A DNA stretch of 64,000 bases from Marinomonas spartinae (GTDB lineage: Bacteria; Pseudomonadota; Gammaproteobacteria; Pseudomonadales; Marinomonadaceae): the NCBI RefSeq assembly GCF_016461715.1, contig NZ_JAEMUI010000004.1:124001-188000 (forward strand), given 5' to 3'. Every line of letters starts with the position of its first letter. The first letter of the stretch is position 1. This document shows positions 56,557 to 64,000 of the stretch, piece after piece. The notes beneath the pieces were generated by a model. It was not told where the DNA came from. It saw only the letters and a program-made list of their open reading frames with translations, and searched no databases. The position numbers and the translations under genes are program-made.

Positions 56557-57780
56557 TCACGAAGTTGCCTTTTCTCGTAGATAACGAACCCCTAGCGCAA
56601 CCGCGATTAAAGCCGACAAGCCACCGATACCAACCCCCCAGCGAGGCCCCAGCCAATCGGCCACCGCTCCCACGACAGGGCCACCCAGTGCCGTGCTTCC
56701 CAAGGCCGTGGCAATAACAATCGCCATCACTCGCCCCCGATAGTGACGTTCCGTTGACAATTGCATTAGCGTATTAGACGAAGTATTAAAAGCTTGTAAA
56801 CTCAACCCCAAAAAGACTAACGCCACACAAAAGCCATAGAAACTCGTGCAATACGCCGCCACAATACTGCTTATCGCCACCCCCGAGGCGGCAATAGTGA
56901 TAAACAGCATCGTCGGCTGTATTCGTCGCGCGGTGATAATCGCCCCCGTCATGGAGCCGATGGCCATAGTTGAAATCAAAAAACCATATTGATCTGAGTG
57001 GCCTTTAAATACATGTACCGTCATAGAAGACAAGTACACAGCGAAGTTCATACCAAATGAACAGATCAGAAACGTCATCAAGGCCACAGTGGTCATTTTT
57101 CTGCTTTTGGCGACATAGCGAAAACCATCGAAAAAGTTCGATGCAAACCCTGCTCCCCCGACATCGACCTTAACGACATTTTCTTTTTCTGACAAACGCG
57201 AGCGCAAACGATACAAGGAGGTTAACATGGGAATAAAGGATACGGCATTAAGCAAAAACACCCATCCCGCGCCAATCCATGAAATCAACACCCCCGCAAT
57301 CGCCGGTCCAATCAAGCGCGCCGTATTAAAGGACAAGGAATTCAAGGATACCGCGTTAGACAATTCTTTTTCGTTGACAATATCAGACACAAAGGATTGC
57401 CGAGCGGGCGCATCAAATGCCGCCACGCAGCCCAATAAAAAGGCACAGACGCACACTTGCCACAGCGCCACCGTATTACTCAATATCAACAGTCCAAGGA
57501 CCAAGGCTAATATCGCCATTAATACTTGCGTCACCATGAGAATTTTTCGACGGTTGAATTTATCGACTGTCCAACCAGTAATCGGCAACAGCAGAATTTG
57601 CGGTGCAAACTGTAAAAAGACCACCAGCCCAACGGCGGAAGCATTTTTATCAGACAATTCAGAGATCACAATCCAGTCTTGAGCGGTACGTTGCAACCAA
57701 GTTCCAATATTGGAAATAACCGCGCCAGTGAACCACAAGCGATAATTCGGGTTCGATAGAGATCGAAAGGTTTTGCTCAA
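56557..57780 (-). CDS. MFS transporter, MFS_3 (EntS-like) family
   Basis: A 407-residue protein with 12 helices. The start is TTG at 57780 with AGGAGG spaced 6 nt; an ATG nearby is out of frame. LSNPNYRLWFTGAVISNIGTWLQRTAQDW and AFDAPARQSFVSDIV (in parts) are MFS_3 marks, the group that includes the enterobactin exporter EntS. Its place beside the iron genes suggests siderophore or drug export, but it has its own promoter region and may be independent. Confidence 0.9.
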   Translation of the reverse strand: MSKTFRSLSNPNYRLWFTGAVISNIGTWLQRTAQDWIVISELSDKNASAVGLVVFLQFAPQILLLPITGWTVDKFNRRKILMVTQVLMAILALVLGLLILSNTVALWQVCVCAFLLGCVAAFDAPARQSFVSDIVNEKELSNAVSLNSLSFNTARLIGPAIAGVLISWIGAGWVFLLNAVSFIPMLTSLYRLRSRLSEKENVVKVDVGGAGFASNFFDGFRYVAKSRKMTTVALMTFLICSFGMNFAVYLSSMTVHVFKGHSDQYGFLISTMAIGSMTGAIITARRIQPTMLFITIAASGVAISSIVAAYCTSFYGFCVALVFLGLSLQAFNTSSNTLMQLSTERHYRGRVMAIVIATALGSTALGGPVVGAVADWLGPRWGVGIGGLSALIAVALGVRYLREKATS

Positions 57781-57889
57781 TCATCGCCTCCTAGCAGAGA
57801 TAATCGATATGCGATAAAGAAAAGCGCTGGCTATAGAGAAGAGCTTCCCACCGGAGAAGAAAAAGAGGTCAGCGTTTCATTCCTTGACG

Positions 57890-57923
57890 TTGTCGCGTTA
57901 AATTAACAAGTTTAACGCGACAA
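57890..57923. repeat. Perfect 13-bp inverted repeat
   Basis: TTGTCGCGTTAAA (57890-57902) and TTTAACGCGACAA (57911-57923) flank 8 bp. No T-run is present on either side, so it is not a simple terminator. It lies about 110 bp upstream of the MFS start and 66 bp after the GcvR-like stop. It may be an operator for the MFS gene. Confidence 0.6.
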
Positions 57924-57988
57924 AAGAATAGCGAACATGGCGTGTAAGATGGTTATCCCTAATGTTTCCTTACACAGAGCCACCCAAG

Positions 57989-58504
57989 TTAAATAGGGGT
58001 CGAATCCAACTCGATCATTAGGTCACTGCCTATACGTTCCAAAGCCGCTTCAATATCAGATTGCTGCAAACCATCCGGCACTCGCAATACAAGATCCGCC
58101 TTAAACAGCATGTCAGAGCTCATTGGCGCAGGTTCGCAGGAAGTATGCAGCTCTTTGACATTGACCATCAACGCGTGCAGCACTTGTGAAACTTCCTGAA
58201 CAATGCCCGGTTTATCGTTACCCACTACGGACAAATACAAGATCTGCCCACTACTGGCAGGGACATTGGCTTTTTCTACCGTCACACTGACGCCCTTTTG
58301 ATCAAAGGCTCGCAAGGCTTGAATGAGCGCCTCCTGCTGATCCGTGGGAACCGTTAACGTCAAAATACCCGCAAACTTATCCGCCAAATGAGCCATACGA
58401 CTTTCCAGCCAATTACCATGATGGCGACGAATCACATCCGACAAACTCTCCACCATACCAGGCTTATCATCGCCTATAAAACTCAGTACCAAATGCTGCG
58501 TCAT
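57989..58504 (-). CDS. GcvR-like protein with two ACT domains
   Basis: A 171-residue protein. Two ACT repeats are seen: residues 1-75 (LVLSFIGDDKPGMVESLSDVI) and 88-165 (LYLSVVGNDKPGIVQEVSQVL), both with the DKPG turn that binds amino acids. E. coli GcvR, the glycine-responsive partner of GcvA, has this plan. No gcv genes are near, so the regulatory target is not shown here. Confidence 0.85.
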   Translation of the reverse strand: MTQHLVLSFIGDDKPGMVESLSDVIRRHHGNWLESRMAHLADKFAGILTLTVPTDQQEALIQALRAFDQKGVSVTVEKANVPASSGQILYLSVVGNDKPGIVQEVSQVLHALMVNVKELHTSCEPAPMSSDMLFKADLVLRVPDGLQQSDIEAALERIGSDLMIELDSTPI

Positions 58505-58616
58505 GATCTGCTCCTGATTATTTTTTTATTCCAATTATTGTGCTTTCACTATAGAACACTTTGCCCGATCGATCTTTTTATACACCACGGTTTTAATGTG
58601 ATAAGGCTAAATATAT

Positions 58617-59288
58617 TTAACTCGCCTCCACTTTAATCAAGCGTCGACGATATACTCGATACACAATGGCTAATAAAAAGCACAGTGTGGCAGGGATCGC
58701 CAATGCTTTAAAACGGTATGAGTCAAATACCAAGGTGCCAAAAGAACCACCAGAAATAAAACCCGTTACGATGGTCACAAGAAGCCAAGCTTTACGCTTA
58801 TCGACCTGTTTGCCGCGAAAAGCACTGCCGAGCATAATCCCTAAATCCGTAAAAATCCCGGTCAGATGGGTCGTTCTCACCACCGCACCACTGTAGGTCG
58901 TCGCCAGAGCATTTTGTAAACCACAGGCGGTCGAAGCAAAGAATGGCCCGATATCATTACCATGCATTAAAAAGTACATGGAAACCAGTAAAAGACAGGC
59001 CTCTAGAATCAACAACACATCATAGAAACGCCCCAGCTTTAGCGATGAGCTGGTTAGCATAAAACCGGAAATAGCTGACCCCAATAAAAAACTCAACAGG
59101 ATACCCACTAAGCGGAGTAATTCTCCTGTGTCATTCACAATCTGGCTGCCCACTAATGTCGCCGTCCCAGACACATGTGAGACCGCTTGATGTTCAAATC
59201 CTAACAAGGCCACGGCATTGACAAACCCCGCAACCATCGCCAATAAAAACGCCCCGTACTCTACCCACTTTGGCAAACTCGATAACAC
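58617..59288 (-). CDS. DUF1275 (YoaK-like) membrane protein
   Basis: A 223-residue protein with six membrane helices. VAGFVNAVALLGFEHQAVSHVSGTATLVG near the N-terminus and ACGLQNALATTYSGAVVRTTHLTGIFTDLG in the middle are the DUF1275 signature. Function is unknown. It is divergent from the DUF3237 gene. Confidence 0.92.
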   Translation of the reverse strand: MLSSLPKWVEYGAFLLAMVAGFVNAVALLGFEHQAVSHVSGTATLVGSQIVNDTGELLRLVGILLSFLLGSAISGFMLTSSSLKLGRFYDVLLILEACLLLVSMYFLMHGNDIGPFFASTACGLQNALATTYSGAVVRTTHLTGIFTDLGIMLGSAFRGKQVDKRKAWLLVTIVTGFISGGSFGTLVFDSYRFKALAIPATLCFLLAIVYRVYRRRLIKVEAS

Positions 59289-59529
59289 AATAGACTCCCA
59301 TCAGACCCAACAACGATGCAGCAATCCCTAGTGAAAATCATACGCTTATATTAGCGCACAGTGTCATAGTGTCGTTTAAATTTCATGATTTATGACCTAA
59401 AAGAATTTTATCAGTCAGAGAAAAACACACAGACTGCTCCTTCTTGTTGCATTCAATAGCAATTAGAATAAAAATAGTTTAACAATAAAACAAAAACACA
59501 TTCTAAAAATGAATCGCAAGGACATCATT

Positions 59530-60015
59530 ATGCCAACATCAGCTCACCAACTGACGCTTAGGGTACACATCGTAGCGAAAATTACCCCACCCATCGAACT
59601 GGGAAAAACACCAGACGGTATCCGTATGAACTATCCCATCATAGGTGGTGAGTTCTACGCAATTTGTGACGATCAATCGAAGATAAAAGGAGTGGTGTTA
59701 CCCAATGGCGCTGATTTTTTTCGTGAGCGGGCCGACAAAGTAGGAATACTGAATGCCATCTATTCCCTACAAACCGAAGCGGGTCAAGTGATTAACATCC
59801 AAAATACGGGGCTAATTCGTAACACCCCAAAAGGTCAAGAAATGGTTGAGCAAGGCATTTGGCCCATTCCAGAAAGTGAGTATTACTGCCGCTGTACTCC
59901 CGTTTTTTCCGCACCAGAAGGGCCTCTATTCTGGTTAAACGACAGCATTTTTACCGGTTCGGTTACCTATCCAGCGGCAGACACTGTCGACATAAAAGTC
60001 TTCGAACTAACCTAA
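59530..60015 (+). CDS. DUF3237 family protein
   Basis: A 161-residue protein; AAGGA at 59518-59522 supports ATG 59530 over 59509. VAKITPPIELGKTPDGIRMNYPIIGGEF near the start, LPNGADFFRERADK and the end YYCRCTPVFSAPEGPLFWLNDSIFTG fit DUF3237, a small beta-barrel family of unknown function. There are no membrane segments or signal peptide. Confidence 0.85.
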   Translation: MPTSAHQLTLRVHIVAKITPPIELGKTPDGIRMNYPIIGGEFYAICDDQSKIKGVVLPNGADFFRERADKVGILNAIYSLQTEAGQVINIQNTGLIRNTPKGQEMVEQGIWPIPESEYYCRCTPVFSAPEGPLFWLNDSIFTGSVTYPAADTVDIKVFELT

Positions 60016-60064
60016 TCACACAACCTTCCTTAATTAGATAGTCAAAAAGCGTCAAACAGATACG

Positions 60065-60097
60065 AAAAAGAACAGGTCATCAGACCTGTTCTTTTTT
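60065..60097. terminator. Strong bidirectional terminator
   Basis: A perfect 14-bp stem AAAAAGAACAGGTC (60065-60078) / GACCTGTTCTTTTT (60083-60096) with loop ATCA, between the convergent DUF3237 and APC permease genes. Confidence 0.93.
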
Positions 60098-60105
60098 GAT
60101 GAGGA

Positions 60106-61473
60106 CTACACCTCCATGGCGATTTTGGTTTTTTGTCGATTCACTAAGCCATAAATAATGCCTGCCGTTAACCAAGTACCTCCCAAGATCATCGCAAAAC
60201 GATCCATCCCAGAGAACACCGCAAGCACAATCGCCGCCCCCACAATAGGCACAATAATATGGACAAACCACTTACGATCGGGATTATTCAGCCCAAAGCG
60301 AACAAACACCGCCACATGCAGTAATAAAAAGCCGGATAAGGCACCGAAATTAACCAGAGAGGCTAAGATGTCGAGGTTATCTTTCATAATCAATGCGGTT
60401 GCAAGGGTGATTACCGTTGCCACCATCATTGCCATATAAGGGGTTTGAAATTTGGGGTGTAATTTAGACAAAAAATGCGGCAATTGACGATCACGTCCCA
60501 TAGCAAACAACACGCGCGCAACACTAGATTGCATTGGCAACGTATTAGAAAAGCCCACAATAATGGCTAGCAACCACGCCAAAGTCGTCGACGCCCAAGG
60601 GCCCACTTGAATGGCTAAAATTTCAAAAATAGCGGTAGCAGGATTCGAGTACTCAATGCCCTTCATCAGGTTACCAATTACCAAGGTCGTCACCGTAAAT
60701 ACCACGCCACACAGAGCGAGAACAATCATAATGGCACGGCCAATTTGCTTCGCATCTTTCGTTCGAGTTTCTTCTCCTAATGTGGTGATGGCATCAAACC
60801 CTAAAAAGGACAAAACACAAATAGAAGCACCCGCTAACACATAGTGCCAGCTAAAATCCACGCTGTTATAGAGGGGCTCTAAAGTCACTGCGCCGGTACC
60901 TTTACCATCCTGTAAGGCAAAAATCGCCAAAGCAACTACGCCACCTACCATTAAAAACTGCGCAATAACCGCGTACAAACTGGCTTTCGCTGTAACATTG
61001 ACACCAAACCAGTTAATAAGAAACGACGTCCCCACTAAGATTAAGATCCAGTTTTCACGACTAATCGATGGCACTAAAATATGAGTACTGAATGACATCA
61101 GTACAAATACCAAGGCGGGAATCAATAAGTAGTCCAATAAAATCATCCAACCACCGATAAACCCCGCAAAATTGCCCAAGCCAAATCGGACATAGCTGTA
61201 TATAGAACCGGCGGATTGAACTTGCTCCGACATGGTGACATAGCTTCTAGCCGTAAAATACATGCAAATAGTGGCCACCACATACGCAAGGGCAATAAAG
61301 CCGCCCGAGACATTCCACACAAAACCAAAGGTGGTCAGTGGTGCAACGGGGGCAATAAAGGCTAAACCGTAGGCCACTAACTCTTTCAAGCCCAGTGATC
61401 TTTTCAGTGATTGTACGTCATCAGATTGCTTGATGCCTTGTTTCGCTGTTACTTCTAATACTGTTTCGTTCAT
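60106..61473 (-). CDS. APC-family amino acid/amine permease
   Basis: A 455-residue protein with about 12 helices. GLKELVAYGLAFIAPVAPLTTFG (helix 1), QSAGSIYSYVRFGLG, ASICVLSFLGFDAITTLGEETRTKDAKQIGRA and SSVARVLFAMGRDRQLPHFL (in parts) are amino acid-polyamine-organocation permease marks. The MarR regulator, amine oxidase and amidase genes next to it suggest that it takes up an amine or polyamine such as putrescine. Confidence 0.92.
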   Translation of the reverse strand: MNETVLEVTAKQGIKQSDDVQSLKRSLGLKELVAYGLAFIAPVAPLTTFGFVWNVSGGFIALAYVVATICMYFTARSYVTMSEQVQSAGSIYSYVRFGLGNFAGFIGGWMILLDYLLIPALVFVLMSFSTHILVPSISRENWILILVGTSFLINWFGVNVTAKASLYAVIAQFLMVGGVVALAIFALQDGKGTGAVTLEPLYNSVDFSWHYVLAGASICVLSFLGFDAITTLGEETRTKDAKQIGRAIMIVLALCGVVFTVTTLVIGNLMKGIEYSNPATAIFEILAIQVGPWASTTLAWLLAIIVGFSNTLPMQSSVARVLFAMGRDRQLPHFLSKLHPKFQTPYMAMMVATVITLATALIMKDNLDILASLVNFGALSGFLLLHVAVFVRFGLNNPDRKWFVHIIVPIVGAAIVLAVFSGMDRFAMILGGTWLTAGIIYGLVNRQKTKIAMEV

Positions 61474-61581
61474 GATCGGTACCTTGATTTATTATGGTTT
61501 TTATTTTTTGAAGCCGAGGCCCAGGGTCGTGGCAAGGCTTCTTTTTATTGTTTTGGATACTGCATTGCTAAACGTTGAGAA

Positions 61582-62052
61582 CTAACACACGTTCTGGGAC
61601 TGTTTTTGTTTCTTTTTTTCCGCCTCAAGATCCGCCAGAACTTTCGCCAATACCTTTTCAAGAGATAACTCAAAGATCTCCCTTTCATGGGGGGTTAATG
61701 TGGCAAGCATGCTCGCGACCCCTTCATTAGAGAGTTTTTTGGCTTTTTGTGCTGTCGTGACACCTTCTGGCGTTAAAAAGAGCTGAGTTTGGCGAGCATC
61801 TTTGTCGTTCACGACTCTGTTCACTAAACCCGATTGACACAATTTTGTGACGGTTCTAGAAACGATAGTCCGTTCTAAAAAGGAGTTTTCGACCAAGCTA
61901 TTAATATTAATGCCCGTCTCATCGGCGATCAGAATAATCAACCGAACCTCACGCAAAGTGAGGCCCAACTGAGATTCATGGCGCATGCTCCCCACTTCTT
62001 TCGCTCGAGAATTTAATTCATCCAATCTGAGAGTGAGATATTTACTAGCCAT
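61582..62052 (-). CDS. MarR-family transcriptional regulator
   Basis: A 156-residue regulator with GGAGGT before the ATG. The winged HTH is at about 28-110 (LTLREVRLIILIADETGININSLVENSFLERTIVSRTVTKL in parts, then DKDARQTQLFLTPEG, the wing). It lies between the permease and amine oxidase genes and probably regulates both in response to the substrate. Confidence 0.92.
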   Translation of the reverse strand: MASKYLTLRLDELNSRAKEVGSMRHESQLGLTLREVRLIILIADETGININSLVENSFLERTIVSRTVTKLCQSGLVNRVVNDKDARQTQLFLTPEGVTTAQKAKKLSNEGVASMLATLTPHEREIFELSLEKVLAKVLADLEAEKKKQKQSQNVC

Positions 62053-62068
62053 TAACTACCTCCGAAAA

Positions 62069-62103
62069 ATATGTGCAATTTACGCTATGTGATATGTGCA
62101 CAC
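62069..62103. promoter_or_regulatory. Possible MarR site
   Basis: ATATGTGCA occurs at 62069-62077 and 62092-62100, 23 bp apart, and the second copy is part of the palindrome TGTGCACA (62096-62103). They lie just upstream of the marR start codon. Confidence 0.4.
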
Positions 62104-62295
62104 AGTTAAGTTTTTTAATCCACATTTCATGCCATTTTCATCACGGTTATATAAAACAAATATTATTGTTATTTAAAACAACAGTTTATTTATTAAACAT
62201 CCTCTTTGGCACGATGTTATTCCCTCGCTGGAACGCCCAATGTTGGACTATATTGGGTGGAATTGACCCAAAAAGGGTGAACCTTTAGTCATCTC

Positions 62296-63690
62296 CTAGT
62301 TCACAGCTTGATGGCGATGCTTCACGTTTAAAACGTCAAGAATCTCTTGCGCAACACGCTCTGCCGATTGCAGTGCCCCTTCCATATAACCAGCCCATTG
62401 CGAAGCGGTTTCAGTCCCTGCAAAGTGGATACTATTAATTGGTTGACTAACCGCTTCGCCAAAAATGCTCCAGGCACCTGGTGGCAAGTAACCGCCATAA
62501 GCCCCCCGTGAGTACTCTTCTTGCGCCCAATCTAGTTCTTTATATTCAGTGTAACGATCGACTTGTGAACCAAAATAGTCGCGTAAACATTCGATGACTT
62601 TTTGCTCGCGCTCTTGGGCTGTTTTGGTTCCCCAGTAACGACCTTCATCCGCTTCCATAAAGCCAACCAAAATGCCACAGCTGCCATCTTGCGGTGAGTT
62701 GTCATAGGTCAAACTCAATGGCAAAGTGGTCGACGATGCCAAACCACTAAGCTCTTCGTCACGCCAGAAAGGCTTATCAAATGTGACGATCACTTTGATG
62801 ACGGCCCCCATGGCAGTGCGTTGTGTTAATTGATCACGAATGCCTGGAAGGGCGGGTTTATAAGACAAACGACCCGCCAACGCTGGTGGCAAAGCCACAA
62901 CAACGCGTTTAGCGTTCACTTGAAGGGAATGGGTAGACACCACCACGTGATGATTAAAATGTTCAATACAAGTAACAGGCTGGTTCAGTAGCACATCGTC
63001 ACCAAGACGTTTCGCCAAGCCGATTGGTAACTGTTGTGCCCCATTGGTAAAACGCAATTCTTGCGCCCCATCTTCAGTGCTAATTAGGGTATCAACGCCT
63101 TCGCCTGACGCAACATAGAACAAGACATGCAACATTGACAGTTCATGGGCTTCTGCCGAAAAGATCGACATGGCAATGAACGTCATAGCATTCCTAGCTA
63201 TATCAGATGTCGTATTCTGACGAATCCAATCGGCGTATGTGATTTTATCGTATGCACGATGCTCTTCTTTTGCCCATGGCTTCGTCGTATCGATTTCAAA
63301 AGCCAGCTCATTTAAACGAGCCATAGCGCGTTCAATTTCTTCTGCAATATCGTCGTCCATCTCAGGGAAAAAACTGTCTCTTACTTGTTTTTCTCCCGTC
63401 ATCATGAAAACGTTCTTTCCTTTGTTGTAAGTCGGAAATAACTCTTCACCTAATGATTTGACAATTTTATGGGCTCGATGGTGGGTTGCTCCAAGCCATT
63501 GACCACCAAGATCCACTCGAGCCCCATTTTTCAAAGTATGGCTTAACAAACGGCCACCCACACGATCACGAGCTTCTAATACAAGTACAGACAATCCTTG
63601 TTCTTTTAAAAGGGTGGCAGTTTGCAGACCCGACAGCCCGGCTCCGACCACGACAACATCACATTCTTTCGTTATGGATACATTTCCCAT
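62296..63690 (-). CDS. Flavin-containing monoamine oxidase
   Basis: A 464-residue FAD enzyme. The dinucleotide motif DVVVVGAGLSGLQTATLLKEQG is followed by LEARDRVGGRL and DLGGQWLG. The C-terminal FAD block is IHFAGTETASQWAGYMEGALQSAERVA. It oxidises a primary amine (for example putrescine or tyramine) to an aldehyde, with H2O2. There is no signal peptide. Two genes later on the same strand an amidase is encoded, while the permease and MarR gene follow downstream. Confidence 0.93.
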   Translation of the reverse strand: MGNVSITKECDVVVVGAGLSGLQTATLLKEQGLSVLVLEARDRVGGRLLSHTLKNGARVDLGGQWLGATHHRAHKIVKSLGEELFPTYNKGKNVFMMTGEKQVRDSFFPEMDDDIAEEIERAMARLNELAFEIDTTKPWAKEEHRAYDKITYADWIRQNTTSDIARNAMTFIAMSIFSAEAHELSMLHVLFYVASGEGVDTLISTEDGAQELRFTNGAQQLPIGLAKRLGDDVLLNQPVTCIEHFNHHVVVSTHSLQVNAKRVVVALPPALAGRLSYKPALPGIRDQLTQRTAMGAVIKVIVTFDKPFWRDEELSGLASSTTLPLSLTYDNSPQDGSCGILVGFMEADEGRYWGTKTAQEREQKVIECLRDYFGSQVDRYTEYKELDWAQEEYSRGAYGGYLPPGAWSIFGEAVSQPINSIHFAGTETASQWAGYMEGALQSAERVAQEILDVLNVKHRHQAVN

Positions 63691-63701
63691 TATATTTACT
63701 C

Positions 63702-64000
63702 CTAAGCAACAGATTTATCTAATGACAGTGGTGGGCAAGAGAACGGATTAAGCTGTCTGGCAGCCATTTCCGCAAACGCCAAGGTAGTATGATCCTGATA
63801 GAGATCACCAATGATTTGTACCCCAGCAGGCAAACCATTAACCAAATATCCTGTCGGCATGGCTGTCGCTGGCAAATTGGCTAAAGTCGCCAAACCTGGC
63901 CACGACAAGTTATAGAGATAGGGGGCTTGTTGACCGCTGATGGTCAATACACGACCAATCTGAGCACTAGGGCCATGGCCTTCCAATTGATGCTCGAAAG
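63702..64000 (-). CDS. Amidase (GatA/amidase signature family), C-terminal end only
   Basis: The frame is open to the right edge, so the gene begins outside the window and only about 99 C-terminal residues are seen. YNLSWPGLATLANLPATAMPTGYLVNGLPAGVQIIGDLYQDHTTLAFAEM (in parts) is the conserved end of amidase-signature enzymes. The gene stops 11 bp before the amine oxidase start, so both are probably one operon. Confidence 0.88.
   Translation of the reverse strand, partial: FEHQLEGHGPSAQIGRVLTISGQQAPYLYNLSWPGLATLANLPATAMPTGYLVNGLPAGVQIIGDLYQDHTTLAFAEMAARQLNPFSCPPLSLDKSVA

Noticed and set aside
62218..62285. Terminator after the amine oxidase gene region (CCCAAT/ATTGGG)
   Set aside because: The stem is short and interrupted and the T-run is missing on either strand.

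Overview
The window looks like chromosome of a marine gammaproteobacterium of the Oceanospirillales type; Marinomonas is my best guess from gene content and protein style, not from a marker gene. It is gene-dense with moderate GC. It carries many periplasmic-binding-protein transporters, two TRAP or ABC catabolic clusters, two photolyase-family genes and a Fur-type iron locus. I saw no rRNA, tRNA, transposase, integrase or CRISPR array. Both ends cut genes: an OmpA-family gene on the left and an amidase on the right.

Layout. 1-2 kb: two paralogous OmpA-type barrels, the second without the peptidoglycan-binding domain. 2-3.3 kb: a BaiN/HI0933-type flavoprotein. 3.6-6.4 kb: a NitT/TauT-type ABC importer. 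6.5-10.2 kb: a TetR-HlyD-ABC exporter operon with a palindromic operator. 10.3-10.9 kb: DUF502 protein. 11-18.3 kb: LysR plus an eight-gene-scale 5-oxoproline region (YcsI-like, TRAP DctPQM, PxpABC). 18.5-24.6 kb: a three-gene overlapping sensory operon (membrane PAS protein, periplasmic binding protein, hybrid histidine kinase). 24.8-27 kb: ahpC and ahpF. 27.3-29.7 kb: MocR regulator divergent from a beta-hydroxyacid dehydrogenase.

30.2-35.6 kb is the accessory part. An orphan YefM-type antitoxin, a 1449-residue NACHT-type STAND ATPase with a C-terminal PD-(D/E)XK nuclease-like domain, and a higBA module whose toxin is frameshifted lie together. An 8-bp direct repeat sits exactly at both edges of the STAND module. 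This is the best candidate for an undescribed (probably anti-phage) system here.

36-42 kb: an ABC importer operon divergent from an MBL hydrolase and a LacI regulator, with a perfect palindrome between them. 42.3-45.5 kb: an Ntn-hydrolase, a LysR regulator and its divergent EamA transporter. 45.6-49 kb: YjdM/PhnA-like protein, then DASH cryptochrome and an Fe-S cryptochrome/photolyase in one operon. 49.2-51.8 kb: LuxR-type regulator and NylB-like serine hydrolase. 51.9-57.8 kb: Fur-controlled iron-chelate ABC uptake with two MFS transporters. 58-60 kb: GcvR-like ACT protein, DUF1275, DUF3237. 60.1-64 kb: APC permease, MarR, flavin amine oxidase and amidase, which together suggest amine or amide catabolism.
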